This document shows positions 1 to 7,201 of a stretch of 14,371 bases of DNA, one piece after another. Below the pieces are notes generated by a model. The model had not been told where the DNA came from, searched no databases, and saw nothing but the letters and a program-made list of their open reading frames with translations. The position numbers were made by a program, and so were the translations under genes. This stretch comes from Candidatus Poseidoniaceae archaeon. Its GTDB lineage: Archaea > Thermoplasmatota > Poseidoniia > Poseidoniales > Poseidoniaceae. The DNA is taken from contig JAKMGM010000049.1 of NCBI GenBank assembly GCA_022424925.1, positions 1 to 14,371 on the forward strand. The letters run 5' to 3'. Each line of letters opens with the position of its first letter. Position 1 is the first letter of the stretch.

Positions 1-2
1 GT

Positions 3-644
3 TCTGAGCGCTCACCGGATGTCGAAAACATACTTGGAAATCATACAATCAGTCCATCCCATTTGTGGCTCGGCGGACACAGTCTTGGCGGGGCTTATGT
101 CTTCTTGAGTTTGTATGAGTCGCTCGAACGAAATTGGGGCAATGAAACATTATTCCTCGATTTTGAATCCGCATGGACACGACCAAGTCATCCACACCTT
201 CAACCGAACATGTCGAGACTTCCTGAATCAACCATGATTCATCTCGCACAAGGCATCGATGACATGTCTGTAGACCCGTGTTACAGCGTGCATCACCAGG
301 CTGCGTTTTCAATGCTACCTCAAGAACATGTTCTGTTCATCGAGTTGCAAAGTGATTTGTACGGTTTCCCACGTTTGGTTGGCACGCACTACCTTCCAAC
401 CAATTCAGTGCATGACACACTTGCTGACTGGGGCGTTTACCGTCGTATCGATGCACAGGCCGACTGGGTTGTAGCTCGAAGCCGAGGCGATGTGTTCACT
501 GAATCTTGGGCGTACGAGCACCTGCTCAACTCCCCCATACTCACCAACATGGGTCAATGGTCTGATGGACAGGATGTCCTACCGCTCATCGTTCATCACG
601 AGGCACTGACCATGTCACCCAAATTTGCACACTGCCGCAACTAA
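3..644 (+). CDS. Alpha/beta-hydrolase-fold protein, C-terminal part (5' end cut by window edge)
   Basis: The frame is open to the left edge and ends at TAA 642-644, leaving 213 residues without the N-terminus. Fragment residues 21-30 read LWLGGHSLGG. This is a strand followed by the GxSxG nucleophile elbow of alpha/beta hydrolases, with Ser27 as the likely nucleophile. Later acidic residues (around GIDDMSVDP) and a histidine in NSVHDTLADWG are candidates for the rest of the triad, but I cannot assign them firmly. The family covers lipases, esterases and related serine hydrolases; the substrate cannot be named. The real start lies outside the window, and the TTG at 63 is internal because the motif strand begins there. 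A 53-bp gap containing a TATA-like box separates it from gcvT, so the two are probably separate transcripts. Fold is fairly certain, specificity unknown. Confidence 0.7.
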   Translation, partial: SERSPDVENILGNHTISPSHLWLGGHSLGGAYVFLSLYESLERNWGNETLFLDFESAWTRPSHPHLQPNMSRLPESTMIHLAQGIDDMSVDPCYSVHHQAAFSMLPQEHVLFIELQSDLYGFPRLVGTHYLPTNSVHDTLADWGVYRRIDAQADWVVARSRGDVFTESWAYEHLLNSPILTNMGQWSDGQDVLPLIVHHEALTMSPKFAHCRN

Positions 645-668
645 TTTTCATTTACGGTGTTGCTTGAG

Positions 669-673
669 TTTAA
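669..673 (+). promoter_or_regulatory. TATA-like box for gcvT
   Basis: TTTAA lies 25-29 nt before the gcvT ATG, inside the 53-bp gap after the hydrolase gene. In archaea a TATA box about 26 nt before the initiation site would put transcription at or very near the ATG, giving a leaderless mRNA. No Shine-Dalgarno sequence sits at the usual distance, which fits. Inferred from position and composition only. Confidence 0.4.
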
Positions 674-697
674 GGTGCGGCTGGCTGTGCGTTCTTC

Positions 698-1816
698 ATG
701 GGCGATTCTGCACCGGTTCGGACAGCACTCTATGAAGAACATCTCGCTTTGGGTGCAAACCTGGTCGATTTCCATGGCTTCGAGTTGCCGATTTGGTATT
801 CAAATATCAAGGAAGAACATTTGGCTACGCGCGCCTCAGCCGGACTTTTTGATGTATCGCACATGGGTTCATTCCGTTTCAAAGGCGCGAATGTCAAACA
901 ATGGCTCGAATCGCTTGCTACACAAAAGGTGACCTCAGTTGAAGCCCCACGGTGTGCTTACACACATTTCCTTGATGAGAACGGCCATCTTATCGACGAC
1001 ATGATTTTTGCAGTTGTCTCGGACGAAGAAATCCTCGGTGTCCCGAACGCTTCGATGATTGGTGTCATGTGGGACTGGTTCACTTCTCACCTTCCTGATG
1101 ATGGTTCGATTGGTTTGGAAAACCTTTCAGATGAGACATCAATCATGGCACTTCAAGGGCCAAAGGCTCGAGAACTTCTCAACCATACACTCGGAGAAAA
1201 AAGCCACATTGCTCGATTTAAGTGGCAACGAATCGCTGACAATCCTTTGGGCATTGAAGGTTGGATTCAAGGTACTGGGTATACCGGTGAGGCAGGGTAT
1301 GAGATCTTCGTCCCCAATGAACAAGCGCCGCTGCTATGGCGTACACTTATTCAGGCAGGCGCAGTTCCCATCGGGCTTGGAGCCCGTGATACGCTACGTC
1401 TGGAAAAAGGGTATTTGCTATCCGGGGTTGACTTCTGCTGGCCCCCGCTTTCTGAGGTTGATGATGCCACGTTCCTTACACGCGACTCTTGGGAGACCAA
1501 CGTTCCTTTTGGACTGGACCTTGAACACGAGTTTGTCGGGAAACATCGGGTCGTTGGACACAGCGAGGACGACGCTCGCTGGTGGGGCATTCGCTACTTG
1601 GAAAAGGGGCCTTTGCCACGACCAGGAAAGGACGTGACTTCAATAGAAGGCGTGATGTTGGGGACGCTTTCTTCCGGTGCACCTGCACCGAGTCTTGACA
1701 ACGTAGGCATAGGAATTGGTTACTTACATTCAGTATCGGAAGGCGATGAAGTTTTGGTGGTTGCCAGTCCTCGTAAATCGGTTCGAGCAGTGGTTGTTCG
1801 TCCGCCTTTCATTTGA
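698..1816 (+). CDS. gcvT: Glycine cleavage system T protein (aminomethyltransferase)
   Basis: The product transfers the methylene group from the aminomethyl-lipoyl arm of H protein to tetrahydrofolate, giving 5,10-methylene-THF and ammonia. It is cytosolic. At 372 residues it has the usual family length. Visible signatures are the N-terminal LYEEHLALGANLVDFHGFELP region, RASAGLFDVSHMG (46-57), the conserved acidic pair Asp100-Asp101 in ENGHLIDD, GTGYTGEAGYE (192-202), GLGARDTLRLEKG (226-238) and a C-terminal barrel ending RPPFI. The stretch 243-280 between GARDTLRLEKG and the EFVGK segment looks about ten residues longer than in typical GcvT. The ATG at 698 is chosen because homology starts at once and a TATA-like box lies 25-29 nt upstream. 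The 3' end overlaps the convergent glycosyltransferase by 8 bp. Partner genes gcvPA and gcvPB follow only after that interruption. Confidence 0.93.
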   Translation: MGDSAPVRTALYEEHLALGANLVDFHGFELPIWYSNIKEEHLATRASAGLFDVSHMGSFRFKGANVKQWLESLATQKVTSVEAPRCAYTHFLDENGHLIDDMIFAVVSDEEILGVPNASMIGVMWDWFTSHLPDDGSIGLENLSDETSIMALQGPKARELLNHTLGEKSHIARFKWQRIADNPLGIEGWIQGTGYTGEAGYEIFVPNEQAPLLWRTLIQAGAVPIGLGARDTLRLEKGYLLSGVDFCWPPLSEVDDATFLTRDSWETNVPFGLDLEHEFVGKHRVVGHSEDDARWWGIRYLEKGPLPRPGKDVTSIEGVMLGTLSSGAPAPSLDNVGIGIGYLHSVSEGDEVLVVASPRKSVRAVVVRPPFI

Positions 1817-2954
1817 GTAAACCAAGCGTTTGAAACGAACTGAGAAATTTCTCCTTCTCGTGTTCAGCATACACAAACATTTCCACATGCCAATCTCTCA
1901 GTTGCAGTAATGCATCACTCAGTTTACGGGAATTCATCCACGGAACCGCCGTTCCTAACTTCTCAGTTGTTGCAACCTCGCCCATGAGGCAATCGTCGTT
2001 CACTACACTGGGTACACCGTATGCAGCAGCATCAAACATTTTCACCGGCAGAGCGCCGTGTTCGATGTTGCCTCTTTCGGGTTGATACATGGCAAACATC
2101 ACATCAATTTCTTGTATTAATGTAGGATAATCTTCCGCTACATACGCTCCTGTAATCTTAGAGAGGATTCCGTATTTTCTTTGGGCATTCTCCAGTAACG
2201 CAGAGACTGCTTTCGTTGCCGTTCCGTCACCTGCTATACGCAGAGTTGGACGTTCTTCGACACTCATCAAGAGCAGACTTTCAATGAGCAAGTCGAATGC
2301 TTTGGCGTCACGTACACGTCCGAGGTACCCGACACACCATGATTGGAGAGGGGCTTTTTTCGCAGTGTTGGCTCTTTGAGGTCGGTTTTCAATGACATGA
2401 GATTGAATCCCGTGCTTAAGCAAGTATTCTCTAAAACCGTCGTGGACTGTATTTTTTCCAATTTTCCCACTCGAGGTATAGATCAGGTCGGCCATTGAAA
2501 TATGTCGCAGCATTCGGTTTTCCAAGCGGTCTGCGATGAATGCCCTAATGCGGGAATCAGGGTTTGGCATGCGAACCCATGTGTGGTGCAAATCATGCAT
2601 ATCAAAAATAAGATTAATATCGTTTTTCTTTTTGAGAACACATCCGATGTGAAGTGTGTCTGCATCATGGCAATACACTGCATCAGGTGGCTTTTTAGAA
2701 AGTTCATGAATCACTTTTTTGCCGAATCTTCGTAGTCCACGTGCCGTATTAAGCAAACCTCCATACGGTGTTTTCATGCCATGGTATCGAAGAATGTGCA
2801 CGCCATTGATGACATCGGAGTGTGGATGATTCTGTTGCCTGTCAAATGCATGTACCTCCACAGTATGACCGTCTTTGACCAACCAACTGGCGTGTCGTAG
2901 TACACGCGGGTCGGGAGCACATGCATTGGAAACGACCATTGCAATGTGCGCCAT
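1809..2954 (-). CDS. GT4-type (GT-B fold) glycosyltransferase
   Basis: Predicted cytosolic or membrane-associated sugar transferase using a nucleotide-sugar donor; acceptor unknown. The N-terminal half begins MAHIAMVVSNACAPDPRVLR, the usual GT4 opening in which a first beta strand leads to a glycine/asparagine-rich turn and a helix. The C-terminal half has GYLGRVRDAKAFDLLIESL, RIAGDG, and the donor-site region ALPVKMFDAAAYGVPSVV, where the second acidic residue of the E-x7-E pattern appears as Asp. The length of 381 residues is normal. I prefer the ATG at 2954 because homology starts there; upstream in-frame ATGs at 3005 and 3011 would add a poorly conserved 17-19 residue leader. The gene lies antisense between gcvT and gcvPA, overlaps gcvT by 8 bp and is locally AT-rich (about 2590-2720), which suggests a later insertion. 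Confidence 0.82.
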   Translation of the reverse strand: MAHIAMVVSNACAPDPRVLRHASWLVKDGHTVEVHAFDRQQNHPHSDVINGVHILRYHGMKTPYGGLLNTARGLRRFGKKVIHELSKKPPDAVYCHDADTLHIGCVLKKKNDINLIFDMHDLHHTWVRMPNPDSRIRAFIADRLENRMLRHISMADLIYTSSGKIGKNTVHDGFREYLLKHGIQSHVIENRPQRANTAKKAPLQSWCVGYLGRVRDAKAFDLLIESLLLMSVEERPTLRIAGDGTATKAVSALLENAQRKYGILSKITGAYVAEDYPTLIQEIDVMFAMYQPERGNIEHGALPVKMFDAAAYGVPSVVNDDCLMGEVATTEKLGTAVPWMNSRKLSDALLQLRDWHVEMFVYAEHEKEKFLSSFQTLGLLK

Positions 2955-3020
2955 GGTTCCCCGACACATTGCTACAACAATAGGTATTCGGCGTTGGTTC
3001 ACCATCGTCATGAAGAGCGA

Positions 3021-3028
3021 TAATTAAG
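3021..3028 (-). promoter_or_regulatory. Possible TATA box for the glycosyltransferase gene
   Basis: On the minus strand this reads TTAATTAT, 67-74 nt before the preferred ATG at 2954. It would predict initiation near 2998 and a leader of roughly 40 nt, and it falls after the alternative starts at 3005/3011 could be used leaderless. It shares the intergenic space with the divergent gcvPA promoter. Weak, position-based call. Confidence 0.25.
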
Positions 3029-3044
3029 GGCGTCTCGCGTTTGG

Positions 3045-3050
3045 TTTAAG
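3045..3050 (+). promoter_or_regulatory. TATA-like box for gcvPA-gcvPB
   Basis: TTTAAG lies 27-32 nt before the gcvPA ATG at 3077. The same TTTAAG string stands before gcvT at a similar distance (669-674), so the two halves of the glycine-cleavage locus appear to have matching, separately placed promoters. A purine-rich GAGAGAGTGA (3063-3072) before the ATG could act as a weak ribosome binding site if the leader is slightly longer. Confidence 0.4.
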
Positions 3051-3076
3051 TCACACCCCGAAGAGAGAGTGACGAT

Positions 3077-4453
3077 ATGGTCGACCAATTACCGAACTTG
3101 GGCCGAGAAGCCGAAATGCTTGCCGCAATGGGCATGACCTCGATAGAGGACTTGTTCGCCGATATTCCGTCCGAAGTTCGGATGAAAGGAGACCTTCCCT
3201 TACCGCCACCTCAGTCCGAAGAAGAGATTCTTGCTGACGCCCGAAGGCTACTGGGTTCGAACGTTGCACTTGGAGAACGCGTGTCGTTTTTGGGTGCGGG
3301 CTTGTACCGCAACTATGTTCCAGCATCTGTGTTCCAACTTGTGACCAGAGGCGAATTCCTAACCGCTTACACGCCCTACCAACCCGAGGTGAGCCAAGGC
3401 ATGCTTCAAGCAATGTGGGAATTCCAAACCCTGATCTCTGAACTGGTCGGTCTGCCAATTGCGAATCTGTCGCTGTACGATGGTTCTACGGCAGCAGCTG
3501 AAGCACTCACGTGCAGTGTGCGCGTCCATACTCGTAAAGCGACTCAGAAAGATACTGTATATGTCTCTGAACTAACGCCCCCTGACCGTCTCTCTGTGAT
3601 GCAGAATTACTGCCAGGGTGCCGAGATCAGTATCAAGTTCCTTCGCCACCACGCAGACGGTACTCTCGACTTGGAATCCGTTGCTGAAGCAGTCGGTTCT
3701 TGTGGTGTGTATGTCGAGCAACCAAATCCATTAGGTCTGCTTGACGGGGGTATACCGCAACTCAAGGAGATTCTTGGAGAACACACGGCTTTGATTGTTG
3801 CAGCCCAGCCCGTTTCACTCGGTCTGGTTGAAGCACCGGGCCATTACGGTGCGGACATTGTCGTTGGTGAAGGCCAACCTCTTGGAAGTCCTATAACTGG
3901 AGGGGGACCGATATACGGAATATTCGCTTGCTCGAAGCCATACCTTCGTCTGATGCCGGGACGAATCGTTGGGCGAAGCATCGATGTTGACGGCAAAGTT
4001 GCCTACTGTCTCACATTGTCGACACGCGAACAACACATTCGCCGGCACAGAGCCACTTCCAACATTTGTACCAATGAGACGCTCATTGCACTCATGGGCG
4101 CTATGCACATGGCTTTGCTTGGACCTGAGGGTCTGCACGCCTTGGCCGTCCGAAACATGACTGCCTGCATCATGGCGAAGCGTAAGTTAGCGACTGTTGA
4201 TGGTCTTAGTTTCCCACATTCTGAAGGTCAACATTTCAATGAGTTCGTTGTTGAGTTGCCCGGTTCAAGCAAAGATTGCTTAGCGTACCTTGATTCGGTT
4301 GGCATCGTTGGTGGCTTTGACCTTTCTGCATGGTATCCTGAACGAACCAACTGGATGCTTGTCACCTTCACCGACCAAACTCCAGAGCACCACATCGACA
4401 TACTGGTCGGTCGAATACGTGAATGGGTTTCGACGCTGGAGGTGGTTGCATGA
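3077..4453 (+). CDS. gcvPA: Glycine dehydrogenase (decarboxylating) subunit 1, P-protein alpha
   Basis: Non-catalytic partner half of the split P protein. With GcvPB it forms the PLP-dependent glycine decarboxylase that loads aminomethyl onto the lipoyl arm of H protein and releases CO2. The 458 residues match the usual GcvPA length. Family landmarks are EMLAAMGMTSIEDLFADIP at 13-31, FLGAGLYRNYVPASV at 71-85, YTPYQPEVSQGMLQAMWEFQT at 98-118, LPIANLSLYDGSTAAAEA at 126-143, and the YVEQPNPLGLLD segment in the second half. The start is the ATG followed at once by conserved sequence. The stop codon overlaps the gcvPB start as ATGA (4450-4453), so the two subunits are translationally coupled, as expected for an obligate heterodimer. 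Confidence 0.94.
   Translation: MVDQLPNLGREAEMLAAMGMTSIEDLFADIPSEVRMKGDLPLPPPQSEEEILADARRLLGSNVALGERVSFLGAGLYRNYVPASVFQLVTRGEFLTAYTPYQPEVSQGMLQAMWEFQTLISELVGLPIANLSLYDGSTAAAEALTCSVRVHTRKATQKDTVYVSELTPPDRLSVMQNYCQGAEISIKFLRHHADGTLDLESVAEAVGSCGVYVEQPNPLGLLDGGIPQLKEILGEHTALIVAAQPVSLGLVEAPGHYGADIVVGEGQPLGSPITGGGPIYGIFACSKPYLRLMPGRIVGRSIDVDGKVAYCLTLSTREQHIRRHRATSNICTNETLIALMGAMHMALLGPEGLHALAVRNMTACIMAKRKLATVDGLSFPHSEGQHFNEFVVELPGSSKDCLAYLDSVGIVGGFDLSAWYPERTNWMLVTFTDQTPEHHIDILVGRIREWVSTLEVVA
4438..4444 (+). promoter_or_regulatory. Strong Shine-Dalgarno that sets the gcvPB start
   Basis: GGAGGTG lies 5 nt before the ATG at 4450, inside the last codons of gcvPA. It is the clearest ribosome binding site in the window. 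It supports initiation at 4450 rather than at the in-frame upstream TTG at 4423, and it contrasts with the leader-less look of the first genes of transcripts here. Confidence 0.75.
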
Positions 4454-5949
4454 GCAACTTGTTTGAGCACAACGGTGCAGAGGGCCGGGGGTATTCACAA
4501 CCCGCTCCGGTCTTACCTGCAACTGAAATCACCCTTCCTGCTGGACTTGGTCGAAAGAATCTGCCTCGCTGGCCACGTTTGTCCGAACCGGAAATGGTTC
4601 GGCATTACACTTGGCTCTCGAAGAGAAACTTTGGTATTGACACCGGCTTCTACCCACTCGGTTCTTGCACCATGAAGCACAACCCACGTGTGAACGAAGT
4701 CATCGCACAAATTCCGGGTATTGCGGATATCCACCCACACCAACCCGAGCATCATTTGCAAGGTCTTTTGTCGATTTTCTATGAAATGCAATACATGTTG
4801 GAGGTCTGTTCGGGAATGGACCAAGTCACGCTTCAGCCGGTTGCAGGTGCTCAAGGCGAATTCACCGCCGTTCGATGTGTGCAAGAATACTTCAGGCTTC
4901 GTGGTGAAGACCAACGTACGAAAGTGATTGTTCCTGACTCTGCTCACGGAACCAACCCAGCAAGCGCAGCAATGTGCGGTTTCGAAATTGTCGAAATCCC
5001 AAGTCGAGTTGACGGTCGAATTGACCTTGACGCACTCCGAGCTGTTGCCGATGAAACAATCGCTGTGATGATGATTACCAATCCGAATACGCTCGGTTTG
5101 TTCGAAGAAGATATTCTCGAGGCGTCTTCAATTATTCACGGCGTGGGTGGTCAGATGTACTATGATGGCGCCAACTTCAATGCAATTTTAGGTATTACAT
5201 CACCCGGGTTGATGGGCTTTGACGCAGTTCACTTCAATCTGCATAAAACCTTCAGCCAGCCTCACGGTGGTGGAGGTCCAGGTTCTGGACCAATCGGTGT
5301 TAAGGCTCACCTTGCTGAGTTCCTTCCTGGTCCACTCGTAGGTCGACGCCCCGCTGAAGAACACGAACACGATGGTGCTGTTGATGAGAATTGGTACCAC
5401 TGGTACGAGCCACAGCACAGTATCGGCAAAGTCCAGCAATGGCACGGTAACGCTGGTGCAGTCATTCGTTGCTGGGCGTACTACCGCAGATACGGAAATG
5501 GTCTTCGTACGATGTCGGAGCACGCTGTTCTCAATGCCAATTACCTACGACACGCCATCCACAAGGCTACCAAAGAAGCTGGAGTCGATGCATTGGTCGT
5601 CGATGGTGCCGACGCTGAGGTCGCAAAACACGAGTTCACCCTCTCGCTTGCTCCTGCTAAGGAGGCACTCGGAATCTCAGCCATGGATGTGGCAAAGGGC
5701 TTGCTTGACATGGGTTACATGGCTCCAACGGTCTATTTCCCACTCGTGGTACCAGAATGCATGATGGTCGAACCAACCGAGACCGAAAGCAAAGACACGC
5801 TCGATACATTCGCCACTCGGTTTGCTGAAGTGTTGACCATTGACCCTGAAACGCTGCATGCTGCACCTATCACTACTCCAGTTCGGAGAGTGGACGAAGT
5901 GTATGCTGCACGAAATCTTTGCTTGCGCCATCCCTACGATGACGACTAA
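4450..5949 (+). CDS. gcvPB: Glycine dehydrogenase (decarboxylating) subunit 2, P-protein beta
   Basis: Catalytic, PLP-binding half of the split glycine decarboxylase. The protein has 499 residues from the ATG at 4450, a normal family length. The PLP lysine is Lys266 in FNLHKTFSQPHGGGGPGSGP; the preceding YYDGANFNA (237-245) and VPDSAHGTNPASA (161-173) motifs complete the fold-type I active site. An N-terminal FYPLGSCTMKHNPRVNE segment and CSGMDQVTLQPVAGAQGE (120-137) are also typical. The upstream Shine-Dalgarno and the ATGA overlap with gcvPA fix the start. H protein (gcvH) and lipoamide dehydrogenase are not in the window and must be elsewhere for a working pathway. The C-terminus ends in an acidic DDD. 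Confidence 0.95.
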   Translation: MSNLFEHNGAEGRGYSQPAPVLPATEITLPAGLGRKNLPRWPRLSEPEMVRHYTWLSKRNFGIDTGFYPLGSCTMKHNPRVNEVIAQIPGIADIHPHQPEHHLQGLLSIFYEMQYMLEVCSGMDQVTLQPVAGAQGEFTAVRCVQEYFRLRGEDQRTKVIVPDSAHGTNPASAAMCGFEIVEIPSRVDGRIDLDALRAVADETIAVMMITNPNTLGLFEEDILEASSIIHGVGGQMYYDGANFNAILGITSPGLMGFDAVHFNLHKTFSQPHGGGGPGSGPIGVKAHLAEFLPGPLVGRRPAEEHEHDGAVDENWYHWYEPQHSIGKVQQWHGNAGAVIRCWAYYRRYGNGLRTMSEHAVLNANYLRHAIHKATKEAGVDALVVDGADAEVAKHEFTLSLAPAKEALGISAMDVAKGLLDMGYMAPTVYFPLVVPECMMVEPTETESKDTLDTFATRFAEVLTIDPETLHAAPITTPVRRVDEVYAARNLCLRHPYDDD

Positions 5950-5957
5950 GAAATGCG

Positions 5958-5964
5958 TATATAT
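5958..5964 (+). promoter_or_regulatory. TATA box for the 222-residue membrane protein
   Basis: TATATAT lies 21-27 nt before the ATG at 5985, within the 35-bp gap after gcvPB. This is the best TATA match in the window, and its distance predicts initiation at or next to the ATG (leaderless). It suggests the downstream gene is not simply read through from gcvPB. Confidence 0.55.
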
Positions 5965-5984
5965 CGCCGTCAAGTAGCACGGAC

Positions 5985-6653
5985 ATGGATGTCCGTAAAA
6001 TGCGAACATTTGGCTGGGAGCGTGTCGACATTGCGCTCTCTCCGGCAAAGGTTCTCTACCCCATCGCATGGGGTTTCCTTCCATTGGGTTTTGCCTTCAT
6101 GATGTGGTTGTTTGATACATCCACTGATTTGGTTCCTTGGCTTGGTGCAGGTAGCATGTTCTTCATGATTATCGGCGGCCTTGCAGGAATTTCAAGTCGA
6201 TTTGGAACACTCAATGCCTCAAAGGTTGGCATCGGTCTTGTGTCCATTTGCTTTGGAGTGATGGTCTGGGCCTTGGTTGCGCAAAACACCGTTGCAGTAT
6301 GGTTTGGGCTTGTTTACTCTGGCGTATCGATTTACCTTTTGGTGAAGGCGCTTGACTTCATTTTTCGTGATGCGGGCTATGTTTTCGAGCGGGCTTGGGA
6401 TGCGAAGACCAGGTTACCAGTTGCTGCTTTGCACGATTGGGATGTCAAAACCACTCGGTTTTCTCAGAACGCCATGGCTTTGAAACGCTTCGATGGAAAC
6501 GCTTTCGTTCAAATCTACGGTATCGTGCGCGACGGTGAATCCTATCTCCGTCTTGACCTTCTTGGCTGCCAGTCAAGGCTCGAATTCAAGGCGCTTAATT
6601 TTGGGATTGACTGGCCAGAATTCCAAGCGCTTTCGCCTCAAGAAGACGAGTGA
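5985..6653 (+). CDS. Four-helix membrane protein of unknown function
   Basis: I do not recognise this 222-residue protein. About 20 charged N-terminal residues are followed by four hydrophobic segments near 25-43, 50-69, 81-99 and 103-121. A soluble C-terminal domain of about 100 residues then looks beta-rich (ALKRFDGNAFVQIYGIVRDGESYLRLDLLG, residues 165-194) and ends in an acidic PQEDE tail. Charge distribution around the helices suggests that N- and C-termini are both cytoplasmic. No catalytic or metal-binding motif is evident. The start is supported by the TATATAT box 21-27 nt upstream. It lies between gcvPB and purE on the same strand, but spacing and its own promoter argue against a pathway link. 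It may be a lineage-specific membrane protein. Confidence 0.72.
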   Translation: MDVRKMRTFGWERVDIALSPAKVLYPIAWGFLPLGFAFMMWLFDTSTDLVPWLGAGSMFFMIIGGLAGISSRFGTLNASKVGIGLVSICFGVMVWALVAQNTVAVWFGLVYSGVSIYLLVKALDFIFRDAGYVFERAWDAKTRLPVAALHDWDVKTTRFSQNAMALKRFDGNAFVQIYGIVRDGESYLRLDLLGCQSRLEFKALNFGIDWPEFQALSPQEDE

Positions 6654-6677
6654 TTTCGGAATTGGATTTTCTTGTTG

Positions 6678-6684
6678 TTAAAGA
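6678..6684 (+). promoter_or_regulatory. Possible TATA box for purE-guaAB
   Basis: TTAAAGA lies 37-43 nt before the purE ATG in a 67-bp intergenic gap. If used, it would give a leader of roughly 10-16 nt. There is no better A/T-rich box at the leaderless distance and no obvious Shine-Dalgarno before purE, so the call is tentative. Confidence 0.28.
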
Positions 6685-6720
6685 GGCATCTTGATGAACC
6701 ACCCGCGCAGGCATTGAAAC

Positions 6721-7200
6721 ATGGATGTAACAATTCTACTCGGGTCCTCATCGGACATGCCTGTCGCAGAAAAATGCACGAAAATTTTGGAACACTTCAA
6801 CGTCACGTATCAGTTGAGAGTCGCAAGCGCTCATCGCTCCCCTCAATTTGTTGAACAAATCATTCATGATGCAGAGAACGACGGTTGCCAGGTTTTTATC
6901 GCCATGGCTGGCCTTGCTGCTGCACTGCCCGGTGCAGTTGCTGCGCTCACCACAAAGCCGGTCATCGGTGTGCCGTGTGGCGGTCGAGTGCCCTTTGACT
7001 CGTTGCTTTCAATCGTTCAGTTACCCCCCGGTGTTCCAGCAGCGACCGTAGGCGTTGACCGTGGCGATAATGCAGGTTATTTGGCAACGCAGATTCTTGC
7101 GCTCAAGAACCCAGATTACGCTGCAGCACTGAAGCAAAACAAACTCGACCAGGTGGAGCGAGTCAAGGCCCAAGACCGTGAGGTCAACGGGGGCGCTTGA
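6721..7200 (+). CDS. purE: PurE: 5-(carboxyamino)imidazole ribonucleotide mutase / AIR carboxylase
   Basis: Makes CAIR in de novo purine synthesis, either from N5-CAIR (with PurK) or, as proposed for some enzymes, directly from AIR and CO2. The 159-residue cytosolic protein has the full PurE pattern: GSSSDMPVAEKC (8-19), SAHRSP with catalytic-type His38 (36-41), AMAGLAAALPGAVAALTTKPVIGVP (61-85), DSLLSIVQLPPGVPAATVGVDRGDNA (93-118). The AGLAAxLPG and TTKPVI wording is what I associate with archaeal PurE. At the position where many family members have His in the xLPG motif, this one has Ala69. No purK is present here. The stop TGA is one base away from the guaAB start, so both purine genes are co-transcribed. 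Confidence 0.92.
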   Translation: MDVTILLGSSSDMPVAEKCTKILEHFNVTYQLRVASAHRSPQFVEQIIHDAENDGCQVFIAMAGLAAALPGAVAALTTKPVIGVPCGGRVPFDSLLSIVQLPPGVPAATVGVDRGDNAGYLATQILALKNPDYAAALKQNKLDQVERVKAQDREVNGGA

Positions 7201-7201
7201 G

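Noticed and set aside
4423..4449. TTG start for gcvPB at 4423
   Set aside because: The GGAGGTG site 5 nt before the ATG at 4450 and the ATGA overlap with gcvPA fix the start at 4450.
6672..6854. Short plus-strand frame overlapping the purE start
   Set aside because: It runs out of frame through conserved purE codons and has no recognisable content or promoter of its own.
7178..7201. Upstream start for guaAB inside purE
   Set aside because: The eight extra residues would overlap purE and are not part of the domain; the ATG at 7202, one base after the purE stop, fits better.
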